Below the pieces are notes generated by a model. The model saw nothing but the letters and a program-made list of their open reading frames with translations, was not told where the DNA came from and made no database searches. A stretch of 64,000 nt of DNA, from positions 309,501 through 373,500 of the forward strand of contig NZ_FXAK01000008.1 of NCBI RefSeq assembly GCF_900177515.1, given 5' to 3'. Source of the DNA: Azospirillum oryzae (GTDB taxonomy: Bacteria > Pseudomonadota > Alphaproteobacteria > Azospirillales > Azospirillaceae). Positions within the stretch are counted from its first letter, which is position 1; each line of letters begins with the position of its first letter. A program made the translations under genes and the position numbers. Below, piece by piece: positions 42,484 through 51,281 of the stretch.

Positions 42484-43437
42484 ATGGGAAAGGACCGTTT
42501 GCCGCCGCTGCGCACCCTGCTTTTCTTCGAGGCGGCCGGCCGGCTGCTGAGCTTCAGCGCCGCCGCCCGCGAGCTTGCCTGCACCCAGTCGGCCGTCAGC
42601 CACCAGATCGGCTGGCTGGAGGCCGATTTGGGGACGGCGCTGTTCCGCCGCCTTCATCGCGGCGTCGCGCTGACGCCGGACGGCGTGCGGCTCTACGAGG
42701 CGACACGCGAGGCGCTGGACGGCATCGGCGATGCGGTGACCCGCATCCGTGACGGGCAACGGCCGGGCGTGCTGAACGTCGCCACCGATTTCGGTTTCGC
42801 CTCCGGTTGGCTGCTGCCGCGTCTCGGCGCCCTGCGCCAGCTTCTGCCCGAGCTGGATGTGCGGATCGTGACGACGCAGAACGCGATCGACCTGCGCCGC
42901 GAGGCGGCCGACATCGCCATCACCTTCGGGCACGGCCATTGGCCCGGCTGCGAGGCGGAACTCCTGTTTCCCGAACGGGTCCTGCCGGTCTGCAGCCCTG
43001 CCTTCCGGGCGAGCCGCGCCCCGTTCGCCGCCGGCGCCGAGGCCGGGGCCGCCGCTTCCCCCGCCGATCTGGCGACCCTGCCGCTGTTGCATCTGGAATG
43101 CGTCGGGCCGGCCGCCTGGCTGTCGTGGAGCGACTGGTTCACCCTGCACGGGCTGCCCGTGCCGGCCGGCGGCCAGGACCTGACCTTCAACAATTACCCG
43201 CTGGTGCTGCAGGCCGCCCTGATGGGCCAGGGGGTGGCGCTGGGATGGAGCCCGCTGATCGCCGAGTTGATGCGGGACGGGCATCTGGTTGCCCTGCTCG
43301 ACCGGCCGGTCCAGACGGAGCGGGGCTATTTCCTCGTCGTCTCCAGCCGGCGCAAGCCGGATGAGCGCCGCGACCGCTTCCGCCGCTGGGTCGTCGAGGA
43401 AAGCCGCCGGGATGGCGACCACAGGAACGGCGATTGA
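42484..43437 (+). CDS. LysR-family regulator of choline-sulfate utilisation
   Basis: A 317-residue LysR protein of the GcvA-like branch. The helix-turn-helix is FEAAGRLLSFSAAARELACT then QSAVSHQIGWLE. The effector domain has LNVATDFGFASGWLLPRLGA and IAITFGHGHWPGCEAELLFP. Its divergent placement next to betC and a choline-type binding protein matches the regulators annotated as choline-sulfate utilisation factors, so control of betC is inferred from context. The ATG at 42484 is preferred, with GAAGGG upstream, over the GTG two codons earlier. Confidence 0.88.
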   Translation: MGKDRLPPLRTLLFFEAAGRLLSFSAAARELACTQSAVSHQIGWLEADLGTALFRRLHRGVALTPDGVRLYEATREALDGIGDAVTRIRDGQRPGVLNVATDFGFASGWLLPRLGALRQLLPELDVRIVTTQNAIDLRREAADIAITFGHGHWPGCEAELLFPERVLPVCSPAFRASRAPFAAGAEAGAAASPADLATLPLLHLECVGPAAWLSWSDWFTLHGLPVPAGGQDLTFNNYPLVLQAALMGQGVALGWSPLIAELMRDGHLVALLDRPVQTERGYFLVVSSRRKPDERRDRFRRWVVEESRRDGDHRNGD

Positions 43438-43447
43438 GAGCGCCTGG

Positions 43448-44830
43448 TTACCGTGCTCCGTCGGCGTGCAGGCGGTCGCCGAGAAATGCGATGAAGCGGG
43501 GATCGTCGGCATAGGCGATGTTGATCCGCATCGCCGGCGTGGTCGCCGTCCGCGTCGGCAGGAACAACGTGCCGGGCGCCAGGAAAATCCCCTGTTCCGC
43601 GGCTTGGCGCACCAGTTCCGCCTCGTCGATGCGGTCGGGAAGCTCGCCCCACAGGTAATATCCGCCGGGTGCGGCGGGCGGCAGCCGGACACCGATGCGG
43701 GTCAGGGCGACCGTCGCCTTTTCGGTATGCTCGGCGATCAGCGTCTTCAGCCGGCGCAGGTGCCGGAGATACTGGCCGGAGGCGATGAAGGCGTAGACCA
43801 TCCGCTCGACATAGTCGGAGGTGCTGACGACGGTCAGCATCTTGACGTCGCACAGCCGGTCGATCAGCGGGCGTTTCGCCGCGACATAGCCGACACGCAG
43901 GCTGGCCGACAGGGTTTTCGAGAAGGTGCCGACATAGATGACCCGCTCCAGCTGGTCGAGCGCGGCGAGCCGCGGGCTGGCGGCCGGCAGGACATCGGCG
44001 AAGGGGTCGTCCTCGACAACGTACAGGCCGTGCTGTTCGGCGACCCGCAGCAGGCGGTGGGCGACGGCGGGCGTGATCGAGCCGCCGGTCGGGTTGTGCG
44101 CCAGCGACTGGGTGAAGAACAGCTTCGGCTTGTGGGCGGCGGCCTTGGCGGCGAGGTCGTCGAGGTCGGGGCCGTCGTGGCGGCGCTGGACGCCGACGAT
44201 GCCGATGCGCGACAGCCGGAGCTTGCCGAACAGCGGGTAATAGCCGGGGCTGTCGACCAGCACGGTGTCCCCCGGTTCCAGCATCTGGCGGGCCACGAGG
44301 TCGAGTGCGTGGTTGGCGCCCTGGGTCAGCAGGATCTGGTCCGGCGACGCCGTGATCGACCGTTCGCCGAGCGTCAGCGCCAGCCGCTCCCGCAACGGCA
44401 GGAAGCCCCAGGGGGAGCCGTAGCCGTGGTCCGGCGTCAGGCCGCGGCTTGCGGCCGTGAATCTCGGATTGCCACTGGCCTCGAACCGCTCCATCCAGGA
44501 GGGCGGCGGTCGGCCGTCGCCGATCCGCACGGCATAGCTCTGCACCAGCTGTTCGCGAAGCAGCGACACGAAGTCTACCGCTTCGGCGACATGGGCGGAC
44601 TGCTGCCCGGCCACAGCGTGGCGGACGCGGGCGACGTAATAGCCGGCGCCCTGCTTCGCCTCGACATGGCCCAGAGCCACCAGACGGTCGTAAGCCTCGG
44701 CCATGGTGTTCTTGGAGACGCCGTGCTCGACGGCGCCGGCCCGCACCGACAGGAGGCGCTCCCCCGGCTTCAACAGGCCCTCGCCGATCAGGCCGGCGAT
44801 CCTGTCGACGATGCTGCCCACCCTTGTCAT
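43448..44830 (-). CDS. MocR-family regulator (GntR helix-turn-helix fused to class I aminotransferase domain)
   Basis: A 460-residue MocR/PdxR-type protein. The N-terminal GntR winged helix (about 1-70) includes IAGLIGEGLLKPGERLLSVR then AGAVEHGVSKNTMAEAYDRL. The aminotransferase domain (about 100-455) has TQGANHALDLVARQML, VDSPGYYPLFGKL, SLAHNPTGGSI, EDDPFADV and the PLP-lysine motif YVGTFSKTLSASLRVGYVA. The start MTRVGSIVDRIAG at 44830 is preferred. It is divergent from an HMG-CoA reductase gene. MocR proteins usually bind direct repeats, and four TGTCCC repeats lie in the shared promoter. Confidence 0.92.
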   Translation of the reverse strand: MTRVGSIVDRIAGLIGEGLLKPGERLLSVRAGAVEHGVSKNTMAEAYDRLVALGHVEAKQGAGYYVARVRHAVAGQQSAHVAEAVDFVSLLREQLVQSYAVRIGDGRPPPSWMERFEASGNPRFTAASRGLTPDHGYGSPWGFLPLRERLALTLGERSITASPDQILLTQGANHALDLVARQMLEPGDTVLVDSPGYYPLFGKLRLSRIGIVGVQRRHDGPDLDDLAAKAAAHKPKLFFTQSLAHNPTGGSITPAVAHRLLRVAEQHGLYVVEDDPFADVLPAASPRLAALDQLERVIYVGTFSKTLSASLRVGYVAAKRPLIDRLCDVKMLTVVSTSDYVERMVYAFIASGQYLRHLRRLKTLIAEHTEKATVALTRIGVRLPPAAPGGYYLWGELPDRIDEAELVRQAAEQGIFLAPGTLFLPTRTATTPAMRINIAYADDPRFIAFLGDRLHADGAR

Positions 44831-44843
44831 CGCATCACCGCTG

Positions 44844-44911
44844 CAGTGTCCCAATGAATGCGCTGGTACAGTGTCCCGGAGATTTCGGGAAACTGTCCCT
44901 TGTGCTGTCCC
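44844..44911. promoter_or_regulatory. Four TGTCCC direct repeats, candidate MocR operator array
   Basis: TGTCCC occurs at 44847-44852, 44872-44877, 44894-44899 and 44906-44911 in one orientation. The first two are extended to CAGTGTCCC and the last two to CTGTCCC. Repeat-to-repeat distances are 25, 22 and 12 bases. An inverted TCCCG/CGGGA pair lies around 44874-44890. The array starts 14 bases from the MocR start codon, within its likely promoter, and about 180 bases before the HMG-CoA reductase gene. Confidence 0.6.
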
Positions 44912-45088
44912 TTTGTATCACTGATCATCATTGGAGCGAATGGTGATGGCGGGACGGTCCGCGGCGCCTGCCCGACCAGCACCACTCCGGCACCACCAAT
45001 AATCCCGCCCCAATCGTCCCATCCGGTGTGCGCCGCCGCGCGGCGCCAAAGGGGGATGCATCCGCAAAGCGCAAGACAGGGTTCAGGA

Positions 45089-46378
45089 ATGACCGACACC
45101 ACCCGCAGTTCCCGCATCTCCGGATTCCACAAGAAATCGCCTGCGGAGCGCTTGGGCATCGTCTCGGACTTCGCCGGCCTCGATGCCGCTGCCGCCGCGC
45201 GGCTGTCGGACACCGGCAACCTGGATCTGAGCCTTGCCGACCGGCTGGTCGAGAATGTCATCGGGTCGATGAACATCCCGCTGGGGATCGCGACCAACAT
45301 GAGGGTCGACGGCGAGGACGTGCTGATCCCGATGGCGACGGAGGAGTCGTCGGTCGTTGCCGCGGTCTGCAATGCCGCCCGGCAATGCTATGACGCCGGC
45401 GGCTTCACCACCTCGATGTCCGGCACGCTGATGATCGCGCAGATCCAGGCGGTCGAGGTGGCCGATCCCCATGCGGCCCGCCTGCGCATCCTCGGGCGGC
45501 GCGAGGAGATCAAGGCGATCTGCGACGGCTGCGACCCGGTGCTGCTGTCCTTCGGCGGCGGCTTCCGCGACGTCGAGGTGCGCGTGCTCGACAGCCAGGG
45601 CGGCCCGATGCTGGTGACCCATCTGATCGTCGATACCCGCGACGCGATGGGCGCCAACGCGGTCAACAGCATGGCGGAGGCGCTGGCCCCCCACATCGCC
45701 GCCTGGACCGGCGGCCGGGTGTATCTGCGCATCCTGTCCAATCTGGCCGACCGCCGGCTGGCGCGGGCGCATGCGGTGTGGCCGCTTGACCAGATCGGCG
45801 GCGAGGCGGTGCGCGACGGCATCGTCAGCGCCTATCACTTCGCCGCCGCCGACCCGTATCGCGCCGCGACCCACAATAAGGGGATCATGAACGGCGTCAG
45901 CGCCGTCGTGCTGGCGACCGGCAACGACACCCGCGCGGTGGAGGCCGGCGCCCATGCCTTTGCCGCCCGCAGCGGCCAGTATGGCAGCCTGACCCGCTAC
46001 GAGGTTACCGCCGACGGGCAGCTCAGCGGCTCCATCGAACTGCCGATGGCGGTCGGGCTGATCGGTGGCGCCACCAAGGCGCACCCGACGGCGCAGGCCT
46101 GTCTGAAGATCCTCGGCGTGACCAGCGCCGAACGTCTCGCCCGCATCATCGCCGCGGTCGGGCTGGCGCAGAACTTCTCGGCGCTGAAGGCGCTGGCGAC
46201 CACCGGCATCCAGAAGGGTCACATGGCCCTGCATGCCCAGAACATCGCGATGATGGCCGGCGCGGTGGGCGACGAGATCGACCGCGTCGCCGCCGTGCTG
46301 GTGGAGCGTGGCAGCGTGCGCCAAGACATCGCCCAGGCGGTCCTGCAGGACCTGCGCGGCGGGGCCGCCGGCGCCTGA
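45089..46378 (+). CDS. mvaA: Hydroxymethylglutaryl-CoA reductase, class II (degradative type)
   Basis: A 429-residue class II HMG-CoA reductase, nearly the length of the Pseudomonas mevalonii enzyme. All catalytic residues are present: the Glu pair in LIPMATEESSVVAAVCN (85/86), Lys264 in THNKGIMNG, Asp280 in ATGNDTRAVEAG, and His378 in IQKGHMALHAQN. The N-terminal ENVIGSMNIPLGIATNMRVD is typical. It interconverts mevalonate plus CoA and HMG-CoA; in an organism without an evident mevalonate biosynthesis need, the catabolic direction is likely. It is divergent from a MocR regulator and followed after 51 bases by a Liv-type binding protein. Confidence 0.95.
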   Translation: MTDTTRSSRISGFHKKSPAERLGIVSDFAGLDAAAAARLSDTGNLDLSLADRLVENVIGSMNIPLGIATNMRVDGEDVLIPMATEESSVVAAVCNAARQCYDAGGFTTSMSGTLMIAQIQAVEVADPHAARLRILGRREEIKAICDGCDPVLLSFGGGFRDVEVRVLDSQGGPMLVTHLIVDTRDAMGANAVNSMAEALAPHIAAWTGGRVYLRILSNLADRRLARAHAVWPLDQIGGEAVRDGIVSAYHFAAADPYRAATHNKGIMNGVSAVVLATGNDTRAVEAGAHAFAARSGQYGSLTRYEVTADGQLSGSIELPMAVGLIGGATKAHPTAQACLKILGVTSAERLARIIAAVGLAQNFSALKALATTGIQKGHMALHAQNIAMMAGAVGDEIDRVAAVLVERGSVRQDIAQAVLQDLRGGAAGA

Positions 46379-46429
46379 CGGCAGCAGACAAAGCCGTAGA
46401 GCATCAAAATGAAAAAGGGGAGGACCTTG

Positions 46430-47656
46430 ATGAAGACCGGATACACGCTGGCCGGCATGGCCGCGGCCAGCCTCGTCGCATTGTCGATCGGTACCGTCCC
46501 GGCATCGGCCGAGATCGCGAACCACCGGGTGAAGCTGGGGGTGCTGACCGACATGAGCGGCTTCGCCTCCGACAGCACCGGGCAGGGCTCGGTGGTGGCT
46601 GCGGAGCTGGCGGCGGAGGATTTCGCCAAGGAGCTGCCCGGCGTCACCATCGAGGTCATCCACGCCGACCACCAGAACAAGCCCGATATCGGCGCCGCCA
46701 CCGCGCGCCGCTGGCTGGACCAGGAGCATGTCGACGCGATCCTGGACGTGCCCTTCTCGTCGGTGGCGCTGGCGGTGAACGAGGTGACGCGCAACTCCAA
46801 GGCGGTCTTCATCGCCTCCGGTCCCGGCACGACCGAACTGACCGGCCCGAAATGCTCCCCCAACACCATCCAGTGGACCTACGACACCTGGGCGCTGGCC
46901 AACGGCACGGCGCGGGCGGTGACGGAGAGCGGGGGCAAGCGCTGGTTCTTCATGACCGCCGACTACGCCTTCGGCCATGCGCTGGAGCGCGACGCCTCGG
47001 CGGTGGTCAAGAGCCTGGGCGGCACCGTCGTCGGCAGCGTCCGCCATCCGCCCAACGCGTCCGACTTCTCCTCCTACCTGTTGCAGGCGCAAGGCAGCGG
47101 CGCGCAGGTCATCGGGCTTGCCAACGCGGTGGGCGACACCATCGGGTCGGTCAAGCAGGCGACGGAGTTCGGCATCACCGCCGGCGGCCAGCGGCTGGCC
47201 GCCCTGCTGATGCAGCTGAGCGACGTCGCCGCCGTCGGCTTGAAGGATGCGCAGGGGCTGTACCTGACCGAGGCCTTCTATTGGGATCTGAATCCCGGCA
47301 CCCGCGCCTTCGCCGACCGATTCGCCGCCCGGATGGACGGGCGCCGTCCCACCGGCAACCAGGCCGGCGTCTATGCCGGCGCCCTCCATTACCTGAAGGC
47401 GGTCAAGGCGGCGAACAGCACCGACGCCACCGTCGTCGCCGCCAAGATGCGGGACCTGCCGACCGACGATCCCCTGTTCGGCAAGGGCAGCGTCCGCGTC
47501 GACGGCCGGGCGGTCCACGACATGCTGTTCTTCGAGGTCAAGAAGCCCGAGGAATCGAAGGGACCCTGGGACTTCTACAAGCTGGTCAAGACGATCCCCG
47601 GCGCCGAAGCCTTCCGCCCGCTGTCGGAGGGCGGCTGCCCGCTGGTGAAGAAATAG
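46430..47656 (+). CDS. Liv-type ABC transporter periplasmic substrate-binding protein (paralogue 2)
   Basis: A 408-residue type 1 periplasmic binding protein with a signal peptide ending about IGTVPASA, then EIANHRVKLGVLTDMSG. It is an end-to-end paralogue of the protein at 10268-11509, sharing ADHQNK, AEDFxx, FFMTADYAFGHALERDA, DFSSYLLQAQ and the GGCPLVKK tail. The ATG at 46430 has AGGGGAGG six bases upstream; an ATG at 46409 would place that site inside the gene. It follows the HMG-CoA reductase gene in the same direction, so mevalonate or a related branched hydroxyacid is a reasonable ligand guess. No permease genes adjoin it. Confidence 0.92.
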   Translation: MKTGYTLAGMAAASLVALSIGTVPASAEIANHRVKLGVLTDMSGFASDSTGQGSVVAAELAAEDFAKELPGVTIEVIHADHQNKPDIGAATARRWLDQEHVDAILDVPFSSVALAVNEVTRNSKAVFIASGPGTTELTGPKCSPNTIQWTYDTWALANGTARAVTESGGKRWFFMTADYAFGHALERDASAVVKSLGGTVVGSVRHPPNASDFSSYLLQAQGSGAQVIGLANAVGDTIGSVKQATEFGITAGGQRLAALLMQLSDVAAVGLKDAQGLYLTEAFYWDLNPGTRAFADRFAARMDGRRPTGNQAGVYAGALHYLKAVKAANSTDATVVAAKMRDLPTDDPLFGKGSVRVDGRAVHDMLFFEVKKPEESKGPWDFYKLVKTIPGAEAFRPLSEGGCPLVKK

Positions 47657-47663
47657 GGCGCGG

Positions 47664-49418
47664 TCAGCTCACGATAAGCTCCTGCCAGGCCTCGTAGGCG
47701 GCAAGCACCGTCTCCATCTGCGCCGTGTGGCCCTGGATGAAGGAATCGCCATAGATGGTTTCGTCCGGATATTCGGTGATCAACGTCACCGGCACCGTGC
47801 CGCGTTCATCCAGCGATGACAGGCAGGGGAAGCCGTTGATGAGGCGGAACCCGGTCTCGCCGGCATGGATCTCGTAGAGCGCGATCTGTTCGGCGTTGCG
47901 GGCCGCCAGACCCGGAATCGTGGCAAGATGCGCCGTCACCCGGTCGAGCAGGCGCTCCGCCGCCGTCTCCCAACCCGCGTGGTGGCGCATCACCAGGAAG
48001 AAGCCCTTGGGCAGGGTCCACATGGCGAAGTTGCGCGGCACATAGCCCGACAGCGGCCGGGTCCATTCATGCGATGGGTAGCCGTGCAGGTTCAGGTGGA
48101 GACGGGCGCCGCTCCGCCGCTCCGCCTCCAGCCGGATGGCCTTTTCATTGAGATGGGGGCCGGCCTCCACAGGGTTGCGGTATTCCAGATCGTCGCCGAG
48201 TGCGGTGTAGCGCGCCGCATGGTGCATGTGGCGCGGGTTGCCGGCCCGCAGCCGGTGATGCAGGGCGTAGCCGTCCGGGTTCTCCAGGGGCGACACCGTG
48301 AAATGCGCGCCCGGACGCTGCGCCAGCCGGTCCGCTGCGCGCAGGGCGCCCACCACGCCGGTCGTCTCGTTGGCGTGCTGGCCGCCGCTGATCATAACCG
48401 GTGCGTCGCTGCCCCGCACATGGCGGGCGAGCACCCGGCGTCCGCTGCGCGTCCCCGCCTCGAACGGCTCGCCGCCGATCCGCTCCAGCCCGGCCCGGAT
48501 CGCCGCGCCCCCGATCGGAGCGGCGGCCCGGTCCAGCGAGGCGGCGTCCAGGGGATCGTCGGCGGCCGTAACGGCGTCGCGCGACAAGGGGCGCAGTTCC
48601 ACCCGCACCCGCACCGCGCCGTCGCTCAGCCGGATGTCGGGCAATCTGATGTCGGGCGCGATCTGGCCCGGCTTCAGCCCGCGGTCGCCGAGCGGGCGGC
48701 CGGACTTGCGCTGGAACACCTCCAGCAGGGAGAAGTAGAAGTCCTCGTGCAAGGCCTCGCGCAGGCTCACGACCTCGTCGGCGAAGCCCAACGGTTCGTC
48801 CGACGCCGGATAGTCGGCGCGGATGCTCAGTTCCTCGAAATAGGGCTCGCCGCCGGTCCAGGGGTGGCCGGCGATGGCCGACATGGCGGCCTCGAACAGC
48901 CGCTCGTAATCGGTTTCCAGCCGTTCGCCCTCTCCATCGCCGCCCAGGCGCAGCCAGCCGGTCGGCGAGACGCTGGTTTCCCCCGCCATGTCGGTGTGGA
49001 CGCGGTTGGGCGCGGCCACCCGCCGCTCCTCCCGCCGGCCGTCCTTGAAGGTCAGCGTCACGTCGTAATGGAACGCGGCATCGGTCCGCGGGTGGAACGC
49101 CACCTCCGCCCCCGCCAGCAGGGCGGCCAGCGGGTAGGCCTCCAGCAGGAAGCGGTTCGCCGGAGCCTGCGGGTGGACCGGATAGGCGACGGTCACGGCC
49201 GCCAGATCGCGGGGCTCCACCTCTTCCAGGAAGAAATGCAGCAGGGGCTTGTAGGCGCTGCGGATTCGGGCGGACACGCCACGCTCCGCGAGGCGCCGTT
49301 CGGCGGCGCGGCGGCTTTGCGCGTCGTCGAAGGTCCAGGCCTCCGCCATCTCGCCTTTCAGCCGGGCGCACAGGTGATCGAGCGTCCGCTCGAACGAGGC
49401 TTCGAACAGGACGGTCAT
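47664..49418 (-). CDS. M14-family zinc carboxypeptidase-like protein
   Basis: A 584-residue cytoplasmic-looking protein. The C-terminal part (about 330-580) resembles M14 metallocarboxypeptidases: zinc ligands HxxE in MISGGQHANETTGVVGALRA, then PLENPDGYALHHRLRAGN and a third-ligand candidate His in LHLNLHGYPSHEW. The N-terminal 320 residues are not assigned to a family. The ATG at 49418 overlaps the permease stop (ATGA), so it is translationally coupled to a peptide-type ABC importer. It probably trims the imported peptide or amide. Confidence 0.82.
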   Translation of the reverse strand: MTVLFEASFERTLDHLCARLKGEMAEAWTFDDAQSRRAAERRLAERGVSARIRSAYKPLLHFFLEEVEPRDLAAVTVAYPVHPQAPANRFLLEAYPLAALLAGAEVAFHPRTDAAFHYDVTLTFKDGRREERRVAAPNRVHTDMAGETSVSPTGWLRLGGDGEGERLETDYERLFEAAMSAIAGHPWTGGEPYFEELSIRADYPASDEPLGFADEVVSLREALHEDFYFSLLEVFQRKSGRPLGDRGLKPGQIAPDIRLPDIRLSDGAVRVRVELRPLSRDAVTAADDPLDAASLDRAAAPIGGAAIRAGLERIGGEPFEAGTRSGRRVLARHVRGSDAPVMISGGQHANETTGVVGALRAADRLAQRPGAHFTVSPLENPDGYALHHRLRAGNPRHMHHAARYTALGDDLEYRNPVEAGPHLNEKAIRLEAERRSGARLHLNLHGYPSHEWTRPLSGYVPRNFAMWTLPKGFFLVMRHHAGWETAAERLLDRVTAHLATIPGLAARNAEQIALYEIHAGETGFRLINGFPCLSSLDERGTVPVTLITEYPDETIYGDSFIQGHTAQMETVLAAYEAWQELIVS

Positions 49419-50278
49419 CGAGAGGTTCTCCCGGTGGGGTCGAGGCTGTCGCGCAGCCAGTCGCCGAGCAGGTTCAGGCCCAGCACGGTCAGAAGAATGG
49501 CAAGGCCGGGGAAGACGCTGACCCACCAGGCGACCTGGAGATAGGTGCGCCCCGAGGCCAGCATGCCGCCCCAGCTGGGGATGGTCGGATCGATGCCGAG
49601 CCCGAGGAAGGTCAGGCTGCTTTCCAGCAGGATGTTGTTGGCGACGTTCAGCGTCAGCAGCACGATCACCGGGCCGATCAGGTTCGGCAGCAGGTGCTGG
49701 ACGATGATCCGCCAGTCCTTGACCCCGATGGCGCGGGCGGACTGGATGAACTCCCGCTCGCGCAGTGCCAGGACGGAGCCGCGGACGAGGCGGGCGTACT
49801 GCACCCACTGCGACACGATCAGCAGGATGATGGTGTTGGTCAGGCTGCCGCCGACGATGGCGATGAAGGTGATCGCCAGAAGGATGAAGGGCAGCGCCAG
49901 CTGCACGTCGGCGAAGCGCATCACCACCATGTCGCAGATGCCGCGGTAATAGCCGGAGATCAGGCCCATCAGCACGCCGATCACCGCCGCCCCGGCGACC
50001 GAGACGAAACCGACCAGCAGCGAGATCTTGCCGCCCGCGACCACGCGGGCCAGCACGTCGCGCCCGAGCGGATCGGTGCCCAGCGGGTGCGCCGCAGTCC
50101 GGAAGGGCGGCGACAGGCGGGCCATCAGGTCCATCTTGTCCGCCCCTCCGGGAAACAGCTGGTCGGAGAAGAGCACGGCGAGGCAGATGACCAGCGTCAG
50201 CGTGGCGCCGAGCAGGAATTCCAGGTTGCGGAAGCGCGGGGAACGCAGGAAGGAGAGCGCAGCGGCCATGGCGGTCAC
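49415..50278 (-). CDS. Peptide-type ABC transporter permease, DppC/GsiD-like
   Basis: A 287-residue DppC-family permease with about six helices. It has HPLGTDPLGRDVLARVVAGG, LPFILLAITFIAIVGGSLTN and the EAA loop EFIQSARAIGVKDWRIIVQH, and ends LNLLGDWLRDSLDPTGR. A GTG start at 50278 overlaps the DppB-like stop (GTGA) and is chosen for coupling; the ATG three codons later (50269) is equally possible. It pairs with the next permease and the GsiA-like ATPase. Confidence 0.92.
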   Translation of the reverse strand: MTAMAAALSFLRSPRFRNLEFLLGATLTLVICLAVLFSDQLFPGGADKMDLMARLSPPFRTAAHPLGTDPLGRDVLARVVAGGKISLLVGFVSVAGAAVIGVLMGLISGYYRGICDMVVMRFADVQLALPFILLAITFIAIVGGSLTNTIILLIVSQWVQYARLVRGSVLALREREFIQSARAIGVKDWRIIVQHLLPNLIGPVIVLLTLNVANNILLESSLTFLGLGIDPTIPSWGGMLASGRTYLQVAWWVSVFPGLAILLTVLGLNLLGDWLRDSLDPTGRTSR

Positions 50279-51198
50279 GAGGTCCGGATGCGCGGATCGA
50301 CCAGCCCATAGGCAATGTCGACCAGCAGGTTGACGCCGACGATCAGCAGCGACAGGACGGTGATGACGCCCTGGAGCACCGGGTAGTCGCGCGCGGCCAC
50401 CGCGTCGAAGGCCAGCGTGCCGAGCCCCGGCCAGTTGAAGACGCGCTCCACCACGACGATGCCGCCCAAGAGGCCGCCGAACTGCAGGCCGAAATAGGTG
50501 ATCAGCGGGATGGCGCAGTTGCGCAGCGCGTGCTTGTAGAGGACCTTGCCCTCGCTCAGCCCCTTGGCGCGCGCCACCATGACATACTGCGACTGCAGGG
50601 TTTCCAGCATGGCGCTGCGCACCAGCCGCACATTGGTCGCGGTCAGGATGACGCCCATGGTGACCGCCGGCAGAATGAAGTTCGAGGGGCCTTCCATGCC
50701 GCTCGGCGGCAGCCAGCCCAAGGTGATGGCGAACAGCAGCACCAGCATGGTCGCCAGCCAGAAATTGGGCACCGACAGGCCGACCAGAGACAGGATGCGG
50801 ATCGCCTGATCGGCGACCCCGCCCCGCGCAGTCGCCGCCCGGATGCCGAGCGGGATGGACAGGGCGATGGAAACGGCCATCGACACCAGCGCCAGCAGCA
50901 GCGTGGCCGGCAGCGCGTCGGCGATCAGCCGCGACACCGGGGTGCCGCCAAGGAAGCTGTTGCCGAAGTCGAACCGCAGCAGCCCGCTCAGGAAGCCGCC
51001 ATATTGGACGAGGAAGGGCCGGTTGACCCCCAGCGCCTCGCGGATGCGCTCCAGATCCTGTTCGGTGATGCTGCCCGCCCCTTGCGTGAGCATGAGGGCC
51101 GGGTCGCCCGTCAGGCGGATCGCGAAGGAGACGACCAGCGTCACCACCACCATGACGAAGACCGCCTGGATCAGGCGCTTGAGAAGGAAACCGGCCAA
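50275..51198 (-). CDS. Peptide-type ABC transporter permease, DppB/GsiC-like
   Basis: A 307-residue DppB-family permease. It starts (TTG) LAGFLLKRLIQAVFVMV and shows FAIRLTGDPALMLTQGAG, the EAA loop QYVMVARAKGLSEGKVLYKH and VERVFNWPGLGTLAFDAVAA. No ATG is in the right place; the TTG at 51198 is preceded by AGGGTGG six bases upstream and gives the family-standard N-terminus. An intercistronic hairpin lies upstream, between it and the binding protein. Confidence 0.91.
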   Translation of the reverse strand: MAGFLLKRLIQAVFVMVVVTLVVSFAIRLTGDPALMLTQGAGSITEQDLERIREALGVNRPFLVQYGGFLSGLLRFDFGNSFLGGTPVSRLIADALPATLLLALVSMAVSIALSIPLGIRAATARGGVADQAIRILSLVGLSVPNFWLATMLVLLFAITLGWLPPSGMEGPSNFILPAVTMGVILTATNVRLVRSAMLETLQSQYVMVARAKGLSEGKVLYKHALRNCAIPLITYFGLQFGGLLGGIVVVERVFNWPGLGTLAFDAVAARDYPVLQGVITVLSLLIVGVNLLVDIAYGLVDPRIRTS

Positions 51199-51235
51199 GA
51201 CGTGCCACCCTGGGAAAAACGGAGCAAAACCACAT

Positions 51236-51273
51236 CCGGCGCCGCCGCTCCCCGAGGGAAAGGGCGGCGCCGG
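51236..51273 (-). terminator. Intercistronic hairpin after binding-protein gene
   Basis: CCGGCGCCGCC (51236-51246) and GGCGGCGCCGG (51263-51273) form a perfect 11-base stem with a 16-base loop between the binding-protein stop (51282) and the permease start (51198). No T-run follows on the minus strand. It probably partially terminates or protects the binding-protein message. Confidence 0.6.
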
Positions 51274-51281
51274 ACGGGCGG

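Noticed and set aside
49419..50315. Fusion of the M14 carboxypeptidase with an upstream in-frame extension across the permease
   Set aside because: The extension is a frame shadow of the DppC-like permease; the ATGA overlap at 49415-49418 gives a natural start.
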